Source of the DNA: Shewanella sp. 1CM18E
GTDB lineage: Bacteria; Pseudomonadota; Gammaproteobacteria; Enterobacterales; Shewanellaceae
Assembly (NCBI RefSeq): GCF_023161665.1
Contig: NZ_JALNTW010000003.1
Span: forward strand, 1-64,000
Direction: 5' to 3'
Length of the DNA: 64,000 nucleotides
Of the stretch, positions 27,759-36,722 are shown piece after piece. Made by a program: the position numbers and the translations under genes. Position 1 is the stretch's first letter. Each line of letters begins with the position of its first letter. The notes below the pieces were generated by a model, which ran no database searches, was not told the DNA's origin, and saw only the letters and a program-made list of their open reading frames with translations.

Positions 27759-28895
27759 ATGTACAGCGATATCTTGGTTATTGGTAGCGGCTTTGCCGCT
27801 TATCAATTGATTAAATCACTACGTCGCATGGGCAATACGGCGAGTATTTCCGTGTTATGTGCCGATGATGGTCACGACTACAATAAGCCAGACTTAAGCC
27901 ACGCGTTCTCCAAGCAACAAGATGCCGAAGCTTTAATAACGCTAACGGCTAAAGCATTTGCCGAGGAACATCAAATAGACTTGTTTACCAACCACCAAGT
28001 GACAGCTATTGACGCACATGCTAAAACCCTTGAGGCCAATGGGCAGCGCTTTCGTTATGGCAATTTGGTTTTGGCTACTGGAGCGAGCACCTTTATGCCG
28101 CAGATTTCCGGTGATGGCACGGATGAACTGATAACCCTCAACAGCTTAGCCGAGTACTTGCAGTACAGTAATCGTATTGCCGCAGCCAGCAAGGTTACCC
28201 TTGTTGGTGGTGGCTTGATCGGCGTTGAATTAGCGCTAGATATGGCCAAAGCAGGTAAAGTGGTCACTCTGATAGAGCCAAGCGCGCGCTTAATGCAAAA
28301 CTTGCTACCTGATTATATTGAAATGAAATTACGGCAAACCTTGCAACAGCATGGTATTACGGTTATTTGCGGACAATTTGTTAGCGCAGTGGATCATAAG
28401 GGCGCTGAACAACAAATAGTGTTAAACAATGGCCAGCAACTTACTAGCCATGCCACCGTATTGGCCACAGGGCTAAGGGCAAACATGAGTTTGGCACAGC
28501 AAGCTGGATTAACTACTAACAAAGGTATAGTCGTCGACCGCTTTATGCGAAGCTCTGCTAAGCATATTTATGCTATTGGCGATTGTGCCGAATTTAATGG
28601 CGAAGTACGCGCCTATCTGCAACCTATCGTCATCAGTGCCATGGCCTTAGCTAAAACGCTGTCTAATCAGCCAACGGAAGTTAATTTACCGCAGATGATG
28701 GTGAAGGTAAAAACACCTGAATATCCAATTCAGCTTGCAGGTAAAACCAACGATGCTGATGTGCATCATTGGCACTATCAGGTAGACAAAGACGGTATCA
28801 AGGCCAAGGCATTTGATAATAATGATGCTTTGATTGGTTTTGTGGTCAGCGGTAGTCAAGTCACCCAGGCATTCCCATTGTTTAGAGAGTTATAA
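27759..28895 (+). CDS. norW: NADH:flavorubredoxin reductase NorW
   Basis: 378-residue FAD-dependent reductase that passes electrons from NADH to the rubredoxin domain of NorV. The N-terminal FAD-binding motif is VIGSGFAAYQLIKSLRR and the NAD-binding motif VTLVGGGLIGVELALDMAKA starts near 147; the FAD-contacting strand IYAIGDCAEF is near 270. The length is almost equal to E. coli NorW (377). It is only 3 bp downstream of norV, so translation is coupled. No clear terminator follows; the next 245 bp are non-coding. Confidence 0.96.
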   Translation: MYSDILVIGSGFAAYQLIKSLRRMGNTASISVLCADDGHDYNKPDLSHAFSKQQDAEALITLTAKAFAEEHQIDLFTNHQVTAIDAHAKTLEANGQRFRYGNLVLATGASTFMPQISGDGTDELITLNSLAEYLQYSNRIAAASKVTLVGGGLIGVELALDMAKAGKVVTLIEPSARLMQNLLPDYIEMKLRQTLQQHGITVICGQFVSAVDHKGAEQQIVLNNGQQLTSHATVLATGLRANMSLAQQAGLTTNKGIVVDRFMRSSAKHIYAIGDCAEFNGEVRAYLQPIVISAMALAKTLSNQPTEVNLPQMMVKVKTPEYPIQLAGKTNDADVHHWHYQVDKDGIKAKAFDNNDALIGFVVSGSQVTQAFPLFREL

Positions 28896-29140
28896 TTGGG
28901 AAATGTGGGGTCAGCGTAAGCTATTCAGTACTCCTTAATCTTGAGCCATTAATCAATCGCGAATAAAATCGCATTGACACTCATCGTTAGTGGCATGTTT
29001 TTGGTCCGAATGTTCTATACCTTGGATATCAAGGCCTACAATACTCGAGATTAAAACCAAGATGTATTACAGCAAGACTAACTAGAGTCGCTTTAGTCTA
29101 ATACCCACTTATCTAAAGTCGCTGTAAATAAGGATTTAAA

Positions 29141-29632
29141 ATGGACTTATCAAGACACTCTCTACTCACACAGCTGCGCTACAGTTACTTTGCTGTGCCT
29201 GTGATTTATATCCTTGGGGTGCTTTGGCTCCCTGCGGCGACACTATGGATAGGCTGGCTTGGTTGGGTTGGGGTTAACTGGTACCGCCTCCAATCGCCGG
29301 TTTTAAAGCAAGGGTATTGGGTTCTCTTGCAATCGTTAGGCTTACATCTAGCGCTGAATTTGGCGGCTGTTTCCTCGGCTTGGGGAGCCAGCATATTTAA
29401 TCGTGGCGGGCTGTTTTCCGGAGGTGGAGGTGATGATTTTATCAATCTGCTTATCTTGGGTTTTCTTGCAATCGCACTATTGATTACTGCCATGATATGG
29501 CCATTGATAAAGCTTGTGAAAGGCTATCAAGTCTTGATGAATAGCCATAAGAATTGCACTGAGGACGGCAGCGTCGATAGCAGTGCAAAAAGTAGTGCGG
29601 ATGCTGAGGGTAACAGTAGTGAGACGGTTTAA
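29141..29632 (+). CDS. Small membrane protein of unknown function
   Basis: 163 residues with three or four hydrophobic helices (about 18-46, 62-82, 98-125) and a hydrophilic Ser/Asp/Glu tail. A glycine- and aspartate-rich loop (SGGGGDDFINLL) lies before the last helix. I do not recognise the family. Its stop overlaps the start of the next membrane protein gene, so the two are translationally coupled. Confidence 0.75.
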   Translation: MDLSRHSLLTQLRYSYFAVPVIYILGVLWLPAATLWIGWLGWVGVNWYRLQSPVLKQGYWVLLQSLGLHLALNLAAVSSAWGASIFNRGGLFSGGGGDDFINLLILGFLAIALLITAMIWPLIKLVKGYQVLMNSHKNCTEDGSVDSSAKSSADAEGNSSETV

Positions 29633-30131
29633 GCTGTCGCAGGTTTCAATATTAATCTGGTTTATGTTTATCATGTTCTCCACTGCTGTTGGAGTGGCAA
29701 CCTATGCAGTGCATCAGTCTCATGCTGCTTTTAATTGGCCTACAGCTAAAGGGATGGTGGTAAATTGCTGGCTCATTGAGCGCTACCATGAAAGAAGCAG
29801 CGCTGAATCTCATTATGAAGTTGCTATCGAGTATTTTTATGCTGTTGACGGCAAAATCTACCACAAGAGCAATAAGACCGATATTACAGGTGCTATCCCA
29901 GGTTACTCTTTAGAGGAGGCCGAAGCCTTGGTGGCTGAGTTTCCTCGTGATAAAAAGATCTTAGTCCACTATAAACCTAGTAATCCCGACACTGCTGTTA
30001 TCAAACCAACAATGCACCTGTTTTTGATTGTGGCTTTGGTGGTGTTTTCTTTGATATTAATCCCCGTCCTTTATCTGATGTATCTGCAGATGACCTCAAA
30101 CCGTGACAGTTTTATTGTTCGCAATGTGTAG
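29619..30131 (+). CDS. DUF3592-like membrane protein
   Basis: About 170 residues. Two transmembrane helices (about 10-30 and 130-155) flank a soluble domain that matches the DUF3592 pattern (a strand near WPTAKGMVVN, then YEVAIEYFYAVDGKIYHKSN and a later VHYKPSNPDTAVIKP). The start is uncertain: the GTG at 29619 has AGGG eight bases upstream, whereas an in-frame GTG at 29583 and ATG at 29601 have no good site. It overlaps the preceding gene by 14 bp. Function is unknown; the soluble domain probably faces the periplasm. Confidence 0.75.
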   Translation: MRRFKLSQVSILIWFMFIMFSTAVGVATYAVHQSHAAFNWPTAKGMVVNCWLIERYHERSSAESHYEVAIEYFYAVDGKIYHKSNKTDITGAIPGYSLEEAEALVAEFPRDKKILVHYKPSNPDTAVIKPTMHLFLIVALVVFSLILIPVLYLMYLQMTSNRDSFIVRNV

Positions 30132-30410
30132 CTGATTTTATTCGAACTGTCACGCTGATGGGGGCGGTATGGATGATGAGGTCGCCTTTAGAAAACTGTG
30201 CTCTCTTTCGTGCATTCATATGTGTCAAATGTAAGGGAGCTTTGCTTAACCCTCATCTGAGTAAATTTGATTTCTCAAAGCGTGATTTTCGGCGCATTTG
30301 AATACACCAATTTACGCTAACAAGAGCGTATACTGGCATCAATAATCTATGGTTCGCTAGTGGATAATGCTAGCGAATTAGCAGATTAACCTATTAATAA
30401 TAAAAGGAAT

Positions 30411-31133
30411 ATGTTGTTAAATATGGCGTTTGTAATTAAAGATACCAAATTGAATGTAGCTGAAATCGATATTTTCCATGATGAAGCTGGTTATCGTGCA
30501 TTTCCAACGGCTGAGTCTGTGACTTTTGACCGTGAAAAATTAATCCCTATCGGACTGCTATCATTCAATATGTTTGATGCAAGCATTGACGATAAAGTAC
30601 TCATCGCACTCCCTAATCTGCAAGGCATTCCCGATGGCGATTATGGCCCAATCACCTATTCGTATATTGATGAGCAACAAGGCTGGTGCTTAGATGACGA
30701 GTACGCCAATGATGACACGCTTGAAGAGCAAGACGAATACTTAGACAACTACCAGCAAGCGCAGGATGAATTTACTGCCAATCAGTGTTTGATGCGTCGT
30801 GACAAAAAGCTGCCATTAATTACTTTGGGCGGCCAACCTAGATTTGGCCAGAACTGGGCTTCATGTTTATATAATGAACTGGCAAAGAACCCAGAGTTAG
30901 ATCATTACTATGAAGTGACCTGCAGCCTTAATCATCCTGAATTTGAACATATGAGCACTCGCGATATCGTTTATGTGGATGAGAAAGACAATAAAGAATA
31001 TACCTTCATAGGCAGCTTTAAAGATGAAGCTTACTTGGTTAGAGATAGTGAGTACTTGGGTTTTGCCGGTGAGTTTATGGTGTTTTACCAGCCAGAGTTA
31101 AAGAAAGTCATGCTTGTTGCTGAGTACGATTAA
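30411..31133 (+). CDS. Conserved hypothetical cytoplasmic protein
   Basis: 240 residues, strongly acidic, no signal or membrane segment. A motif LGGQPRFGQNW near residue 145 is reminiscent of the DUF1963 family, but the resemblance is too short to name it. Starts at 30411 (ATG), 30414 (TTG, best spaced from AAGGA) and 30423 (ATG) are all possible and change only the first residues. It is alone between non-coding stretches. Confidence 0.65.
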   Translation: MLLNMAFVIKDTKLNVAEIDIFHDEAGYRAFPTAESVTFDREKLIPIGLLSFNMFDASIDDKVLIALPNLQGIPDGDYGPITYSYIDEQQGWCLDDEYANDDTLEEQDEYLDNYQQAQDEFTANQCLMRRDKKLPLITLGGQPRFGQNWASCLYNELAKNPELDHYYEVTCSLNHPEFEHMSTRDIVYVDEKDNKEYTFIGSFKDEAYLVRDSEYLGFAGEFMVFYQPELKKVMLVAEYD

Positions 31134-31676
31134 CTTCAATTTGTCATGCTGCCATTAAGTTAAGTTGAGCAAGTGAGAACAGAGTAAAACTATCCTGATC
31201 TCACTAGCTATTCTTATTGGCAAAGTCACCTTATTAATAACCTGCTATTCAGCTTGCCTATCATCAGTCTTACTGAAAATCCTATAAAGAAAAATTCACA
31301 TCTAAATTTTCATTATCCTGCTTTAGCATGTTTATCTACACATTTAGATAACTTCCATTTGAAATCGCAATATTAAATAGCAATTTGAAATGAAATTCTT
31401 CCTTAATGCGCAACTGTTGCTGTTATTATGTTGTTACCTATTTTATTTGTGGTGCTGGCTAAGTTGTCTTTTTTTTCAAAGGCTTTTCATTGCTGCTACT
31501 CGCGTTTACGAGATTTATTTTGTATAAGTAATCACTTTGATATTATAAATTTACTTTTTTAACAAATGTTGGGGGTTTGGTGATTTCACTGAAGATTATT
31601 AGTGCTAAATCACTATGTGTTTATCCCTATTTTGACGTTGTATATTGGTTTGAGTTTATAAGAGGTCATTTTAATA
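31134..31676. other. AT-rich upstream region of the porin gene
   Basis: About 540 non-coding, clearly AT-rich bases with several T-runs. No ORF with a plausible ribosome-binding site and no internal repeat was found. A weak ribosome-binding site (AGAGG) precedes the porin start. The length suggests a regulated promoter with distant sites, but none could be identified. Confidence 0.4.
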
Positions 31677-32915
31677 ATGAGTGGATCACTTGGGACAAAC
31701 TCTTGGGCATATTACTTTCTATCAGCTTTATTTTTTTCTAGTTATGTCTCGGCAAACGCGAATTTTGGCGGGCCTGATGCTGTAGAGAACACCATCAAAG
31801 ACAACAAAAGAGAGAAACAAAGTTGGCGTGAAAATCTGGCATCAGATCATAAGCTAACTTTTGGTCTGGATTATCAAGCGTTAGGCTTATCAGCTTCTGA
31901 TCCTACCGAAGGTGGTGAAGATAAAGCTGCTGCAGGGGTTGTACGCTTTTACGGCTCATGGGGACTAACCGGTACAGAAAGCGCTAATACAGGTAGTTTG
32001 GTGTGGAAAGTTGAACACAGACATGCATATACCGAACTGTCGCCTAAAGAATTTTCGTTTATCGGTGATGGACTGGGTTATGCCGGGATGATTGGACCTG
32101 CATACAGTGATCAAGGCGCTCGTCTAACGAATTTATACTGGAAGCAAAAAGTTAGCAGTGGCCAAGGCACCCTAATGGTGGGCTACCTTGATACAACAGA
32201 TTATGTTGATGTCTATGCGCTGGCCAGTCCTTGGAATGGCTTTACGAATCTTGCATTTAGCACTGGTGGAGGAGCCATAGGTTTACCAGATGATGGCATC
32301 CTTGGGGTTGCATTTGGTCATATGCTAAATGAAAACTTCTATGCTGTAGCAGGGATAGCGGACGGAAAAGGCAAGTCTGACGATCCTCTCGAAGGCTTTG
32401 ACAACCTGTTTAACGATAGCAAGCTATTCACAACACTTGAGTTGGGCTGGACTGCATCAAAGGAAGAGATTTATACCGATAATTTTCATGTTACGGCCTG
32501 GCACCTTGATGGCGGAACACAGCATAACCTTACCAATACTGATGGCGGCAAAGGGATAAATTTTTCATTTAGCTATTTTGCAAACCCACAAATCATGCCA
32601 TTTGTTCGAGGGGGGATCTCACAGGGAGATGTCGCTTTGTATGATAAGTCATTAACAGTTGGCTTGGGGTATTTTGGTTTAGCTGGAGAGAATAACAACT
32701 TAGGGTTTGCAGTTAATTGGAGCAATGTGAATGACAACCTTGAGCATGCCTATGGCGTCGGTGAGTCAACTCAATTAACTACTGAGCTTTATTATAACGT
32801 GCAACTTAACGACATCATCCAGATCACCCCGGATCTTCAGTATATCAAAGACCCCGCATTTTCATCTGAGTCTAGCTCATGGGTTATCGGGCTAAGAGCA
32901 AGATTTTACATATAG
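31677..32915 (+). CDS. OprB-like carbohydrate-selective porin family protein
   Basis: 412 residues: an N-terminal signal sequence ending near YVSA-NA, then an outer-membrane beta-barrel with alternating strands and a C-terminal aromatic-rich strand ending in the usual F-Y-I type. The C-terminal region (ELYYNVQLNDIIQITPDLQY, then WVIGLRARFYI) closely follows the OprB family pattern. The substrate is unknown. It lies 124 bp upstream of an M19 dipeptidase homologue with no visible terminator between them, so the pair may be co-expressed for uptake and cleavage of a small periplasmic substrate. Confidence 0.85.
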   Translation: MSGSLGTNSWAYYFLSALFFSSYVSANANFGGPDAVENTIKDNKREKQSWRENLASDHKLTFGLDYQALGLSASDPTEGGEDKAAAGVVRFYGSWGLTGTESANTGSLVWKVEHRHAYTELSPKEFSFIGDGLGYAGMIGPAYSDQGARLTNLYWKQKVSSGQGTLMVGYLDTTDYVDVYALASPWNGFTNLAFSTGGGAIGLPDDGILGVAFGHMLNENFYAVAGIADGKGKSDDPLEGFDNLFNDSKLFTTLELGWTASKEEIYTDNFHVTAWHLDGGTQHNLTNTDGGKGINFSFSYFANPQIMPFVRGGISQGDVALYDKSLTVGLGYFGLAGENNNLGFAVNWSNVNDNLEHAYGVGESTQLTTELYYNVQLNDIIQITPDLQYIKDPAFSSESSSWVIGLRARFYI

Positions 32916-33039
32916 TTATTTAATAATTTTCAAACGCTTAAACTTATTTTTAGGAAGATTTGGGTGGTGTGGTTTCAGCTAGGTCACTTGTTAAGCAATA
33001 CCGATTAAATGGAAGTAAATTCAACATTCAGAGGTGAGT

Positions 33040-34296
33040 ATGATTAAGACTTTTTCACGGACAGCAGTTGCGATTTCGTTATCCATGAGTATGGCAATGG
33101 CAACAGCTTACGCTAGCGTAGAAAGTAAAACTTGGCCAGCTTCAGATAAGGCTGACGCTTTTGTGCAAGATACTATCGTAATTGGCATGCTCGCTAGTCC
33201 ATACGGCGCAGGTTGGACGGACGACCAACAACTTCTTGATTACTTCCAAGCGGCACGAGATAGCGGTATTACCGGCCACGAATATACCATTACGGCTGCA
33301 GACCATAACTTTGATGACTTTATTTTTCATCACCATAAGCATCGGGCGGCTATGGCAAAAGAGCCTGACAACTTTATCGTTGCTTATTCAAACCAAGATA
33401 TTGAGAAAGCGCACGTAGAAGGCAAAACAGCGGTACTTTGGAATAGCCAAACAGCGACTATTTTAGAGGAAGATGTTACCCGTATGGCGCTCCTGAAAGA
33501 TATGGGCCTAAAGAGTATGATTTTGGCTTATAACGACATATTTCGAACCGGGTCAGGTCAGCTAGCAGCATATAATGGGCGTGATATCGGCTTAACCCCG
33601 TGGGGCGAATCCGTTATTGATGAAATGGTTAAATATCAGGTGCTGTTAGATTTAAGTCATACGGGCTCAAAAACTGCCAATGATGCGATGACTTATATGG
33701 AGAAGAATCATCCAGGTATCCCATTCATTTATTCGCATTCAGTACCCGCTGGGCTATATAAAAACGAGCAAAACGCAACAGTAAAAGGCTGCTATCGTGC
33801 GATACCAGATGATGAAGCGATCCGCGCGGCGAAGTCCGGTGGCTATATCTCTCCAACCTTTACCGAATGGATGATGGATGGTGTTTGGCCTGAAGATATT
33901 TCGCCGAAACAAGCTGCTGATATGATTGATTACTATGTCAAATTAGTTGGTGTTGATCATGTGGGGATCGCGACTGACGACATGTTTTCAACAGCTGGTG
34001 TTGTCGACTTTGCTAAGAAGAATGCTGAAATGTATAACGATGGTGGTTATATGATTGAAGCATTTAATAAAGGCGCCACAGGTAACGGCGAGTTATCGAA
34101 AATTCTAGCCGCTATAACCGATGACCTTTGGGGGCGAGGCTACAGCAATGAAGATTTAGCTAAGATCTTCGGTGGCAACAAAATGCGTGTTTATGCGCAA
34201 GTTTCAGAAGGCGTAAACCCTCAAGATTTCCAAAAGCAATATGCTGAAAAGCTAAAAGCGTTAACCAAGTTACGAAATGAGCGAATAGAAAAGTAA
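33040..34296 (+). CDS. M19 (membrane dipeptidase) family protein, atypical metal site
   Basis: About 418 residues with an N-terminal signal peptide (cleavage near AYA-SVE). Start chosen at ATG 33040, with AGAGG five bases upstream. The fold is recognisable from [20 protein letters not shown] and [11 protein letters not shown], the usual second half of membrane dipeptidases. The N-terminal DGHND element that provides two metal ligands is not visible (the equivalent region reads [15 protein letters not shown]), and the GIEG glutamate region reads VLWNSQT. It is therefore either a divergent enzyme or a non-catalytic homologue. Periplasmic location is likely, with an OprB-like porin immediately upstream. 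Confidence 0.85.
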   Translation: MIKTFSRTAVAISLSMSMAMATAYASVESKTWPASDKADAFVQDTIVIGMLASPYGAGWTDDQQLLDYFQAARDSGITGHEYTITAADHNFDDFIFHHHKHRAAMAKEPDNFIVAYSNQDIEKAHVEGKTAVLWNSQTATILEEDVTRMALLKDMGLKSMILAYNDIFRTGSGQLAAYNGRDIGLTPWGESVIDEMVKYQVLLDLSHTGSKTANDAMTYMEKNHPGIPFIYSHSVPAGLYKNEQNATVKGCYRAIPDDEAIRAAKSGGYISPTFTEWMMDGVWPEDISPKQAADMIDYYVKLVGVDHVGIATDDMFSTAGVVDFAKKNAEMYNDGGYMIEAFNKGATGNGELSKILAAITDDLWGRGYSNEDLAKIFGGNKMRVYAQVSEGVNPQDFQKQYAEKLKALTKLRNERIEK

Positions 34297-34307
34297 TCTT
34301 TTCTGTT

Positions 34308-34337
34308 GAGGCGCTAAATCAGCGCCTCATCTCTTTT
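34308..34337 (+). terminator. Terminator between dipeptidase and LRR genes
   Basis: Perfect 8-bp stem GAGGCGCT / AGCGCCTC with a 5-nt loop, followed by ATCTCTTTT. It lies between convergent genes and may act in both directions. Confidence 0.7.
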
Positions 34338-34338
34338 G

Positions 34339-35130
34339 CTACAAGTCACCAAGCGCTTCGAGCAACTCTTCATCAGTCAGCTCTCTTGGAGGCTTTTTCT
34401 TACCAAAGTGCTTTATTGGTCGACCAATAAGCGGGTTGCCAATAAAGGCGTCATAGCCGATGTAGGTGATGTTTTTGCTCATTAACACCTGAGTGATGGC
34501 GTTATTAGCAAAGGCTTCCTCACCAATCTCGGTCAATGAGCTTGGCAGATTTAACTTGTTAATGGCGTTGTTGGCGAAGGCATAGTCGTCAATGATCGAC
34601 ACCGACTTACCGAGAGTGAGCTGCTCAATAGCGTTATCACGAAATGCGCCTTCGACAATTTCAACCACTGAATCTGGAATATCCACTTGGGTGAGGGCGT
34701 TTTCAGCAAAGGCTGAGTAACCAATGCGAGTAACCGCGCTTGGGATGGCAATTTTTGTTAAGGCGTTACGCTGAAAGGCACCTTCGCCGATATAAGTGAT
34801 AGTGTCAGGAAGCACCACGCTGATAAGCTGATTTTTTGGCGTGGCATCTTCGTCAATGTCTTCCACTTCTGAAAAGGCGTAATCAGAGATCTCTGTAACC
34901 GCAATGCCCGCAAAATTGTCGGGGATAATAATTTGCTGATACTTGCCCTTATAGGCATCAATGCTGCCTTGCTCTTTATCGAAAGATACATCTTTTAATG
35001 TGAGTATATGCGGCTGGCTCACGATCAATTCTCTCTTTGTTTGTGCGTTAGGCTCTGTGGCTTTTGGTTGAGCTGAGCTTTCTGTAACAGAAAGCCCGAG
35101 CAACATGGCGACTGCTGCGCCAATTAACAA
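34339..35130 (-). CDS. Exported leucine-rich-repeat (BspA/LRR_5-type) protein
   Basis: About 263 residues. A hydrophobic signal segment (AAVAMLLGLSVTESSAQ) is followed by a linker and about six repeats of 23 residues with the pattern ITYIGEGAFQRNALTKIAIP, typical of LRR_5/BspA surface proteins, then a charged tail. Each repeat has a conserved A-F and N-x-L/I core. The start is unusual: TTG at 35130 is the only standard start, although in-frame codons carrying basic residues extend upstream, which would give a better signal peptide. It lies 31 bp after the gene at 35162-35431, so the two are probably co-transcribed. Role: envelope or extracellular recognition, not determined. Confidence 0.8.
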   Translation of the reverse strand: MLIGAAVAMLLGLSVTESSAQPKATEPNAQTKRELIVSQPHILTLKDVSFDKEQGSIDAYKGKYQQIIIPDNFAGIAVTEISDYAFSEVEDIDEDATPKNQLISVVLPDTITYIGEGAFQRNALTKIAIPSAVTRIGYSAFAENALTQVDIPDSVVEIVEGAFRDNAIEQLTLGKSVSIIDDYAFANNAINKLNLPSSLTEIGEEAFANNAITQVLMSKNITYIGYDAFIGNPLIGRPIKHFGKKKPPRELTDEELLEALGDL

Positions 35131-35161
35131 CCTAGGTAAGCGGGTGGCATTGGCGTAAATA

Positions 35162-35431
35162 TTAGTCTTCCATCCAATCTAGATTTGGCATGGCATCTAA
35201 ATGCTGGTTGTAGCGCTTTTCGTTAAATGAGGCGTTATTTAGCATCACGTCACTGACTTCAATGGCTAAGGCGCAAGCCATCCATTGAATCGCTTCTTCA
35301 CGTGGCGTACCAGTCATCACTAAGCGCATTAAGGTTTCTTTTACCTTTTTCGGCTCACCATCGGCGATTTGGTTTTCGACTGTTTCAATCAGGGTTTCTT
35401 CAGTCATGTAGCTGTCTTGCTGGTTATCCAT
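35162..35431 (-). CDS. Small conserved hypothetical protein
   Basis: 89 residues, acidic, helical, no signal peptide. Recognisable features are the charged helix (EETLIETVENQIADGEPKKV) and a C-terminal segment ending NLDWMED. I recall no functional annotation for such proteins. It is directly upstream of the LRR gene on the same strand. The ribosome-binding site for the ATG at 35431 is weak; a second ATG nine codons in is an alternative. Confidence 0.7.
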   Translation of the reverse strand: MDNQQDSYMTEETLIETVENQIADGEPKKVKETLMRLVMTGTPREEAIQWMACALAIEVSDVMLNNASFNEKRYNQHLDAMPNLDWMED

Positions 35432-35541
35432 TTTTACGACTCTGTAATGTAATTGCCGCTATTATGCCGCATGCTTATTGCAAGCAATAGATTTGTCGTT
35501 GAATTAATCACGCTTCAGGGCTTAAAACTCAAAATTGTTTA

Positions 35542-36483
35542 TCACTTTGCTGTTTTTGCTTGGTGCTTTAACCAATCAACAAACAGCTTAGCTTTAGGGT
35601 TAAGCTCTTTATCGTGTGAAGCCACGTAATAGGTTTGCTCACAGGCAACCTGCTGGCCGGCAAAAGGCGCAATCAGTTCACCACGCTTGATGCGTTTACT
35701 AACCAGTTGGCCTCGTCCCATGGCGATGCCGGCATGGTTCATGGCAGCGATAACAGCTAAGTCTGAACGGTCAAAACCAATAGAGCGACAGTCATCAATG
35801 CTGAGGTTGTGCTTATCGGCCCAATACTTCCATTCATCACAGTCTGAATCGTATTCCCAAGCTTGATTGTCGTGCAACAAGGTGCAGTGACTCAGATGTT
35901 CAGGCTTGCCGATAAGATCGTGCTCGGCGGCATACTCAGGGCTGCATACCGGCATGATGGTTTCATCCATTAAGTGCTGGCAAAACAGTTTGCTGCGCGG
36001 ATGATTGTCGTAGTAAATCGCTAAGTCGATATGAAAGCTGTTGAAGTTAACGTTTTCATTACCGGTTAAAATATTGATTGAAATCGCCGGATACTGGCGG
36101 CTGAAATCGGCAATTTTAGGCACCAGCCAGCACTGGGCGATAGAGGGGCGAGAGTAGACCGTCAGCTTACCGGATACCTCTTGGTTTTTAATCTCAAACA
36201 CTTCCTGATTCAAGCTTTTTAAGCTGTCTTGCAATTTTGCAAACAGACGCTTGCCGTCTTCTGTTAGCTCAATTCGGCGATGAAAACGAGCAAACAGCTT
36301 AAAGCCTAACTCGTTTTCTAGCGCGGTAATTCTGTGGCTCACGGCCGAGGGGCTAACACATAGTTCTTCGGCGGCGAGTGAGAAGGATTGATGGCGAGCC
36401 ACCACTTCAAAAGTATGCAGTTTTGCTAGCTGATAACTACTGAGTAAACGGTTTCTGCTGAACACATCTTGTTGGGAGTACAT
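35542..36483 (-). CDS. dsdC: LysR-family regulator of D-serine catabolism DsdC
   Basis: About 313 residues. An N-terminal winged helix-turn-helix (HTFEVVARHQSFSLAAEELC, then SPSAVSHRI) and a LysR effector domain agree closely with E. coli DsdC, including SRPSIAQCWLVP and GFDRSDLAVIAAMNHAG. It should activate dsdX-dsdA in response to D-serine. The start at 36483 aligns with the E. coli N-terminus (RNRLL soon after the start) and has AGAAG upstream; an ATG at 36513 is also in frame with GAGG upstream. It is divergent from dsdX, as in E. coli. Confidence 0.95.
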   Translation of the reverse strand: MYSQQDVFSRNRLLSSYQLAKLHTFEVVARHQSFSLAAEELCVSPSAVSHRITALENELGFKLFARFHRRIELTEDGKRLFAKLQDSLKSLNQEVFEIKNQEVSGKLTVYSRPSIAQCWLVPKIADFSRQYPAISINILTGNENVNFNSFHIDLAIYYDNHPRSKLFCQHLMDETIMPVCSPEYAAEHDLIGKPEHLSHCTLLHDNQAWEYDSDCDEWKYWADKHNLSIDDCRSIGFDRSDLAVIAAMNHAGIAMGRGQLVSKRIKRGELIAPFAGQQVACEQTYYVASHDKELNPKAKLFVDWLKHQAKTAK

Positions 36484-36590
36484 GACTAACTTCTCAAATT
36501 TTGATGCGAGCATTTTACCTCAAGGTGCTGTTTAGTGCCGATTACATCAACGCAGTTGAAGCTTAGGTCATGTAAAGCCTGCTTTTGTGA

Positions 36591-36626
36591 CGCTTGAACC
36601 TGAGTTGCCACAATCTGGCTCAAGCG
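36591..36626. promoter_or_regulatory. Candidate DsdC binding site
   Basis: Inverted repeat CGCTTGA (36591-36597) and TCAAGCG (36620-36626) in the divergent dsdC-dsdX gap, about 97 bp before dsdX. The position fits a LysR-family recognition site. Assignment to DsdC is inference. Confidence 0.45.
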
Positions 36627-36722
36627 AACAGCAATTTATATCTTTTGTCAGCGTTTCTCCCTTTGGTTTTAATAGCGCCACTTTTCGATTTGTTTCAATT
36701 TTTCAACTAATAGAGAAATACA

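Noticed and set aside
29583..29618. Longer start for the DUF3592-like gene
   Set aside because: In-frame starts here lack a ribosome-binding site, unlike the GTG at 29619.
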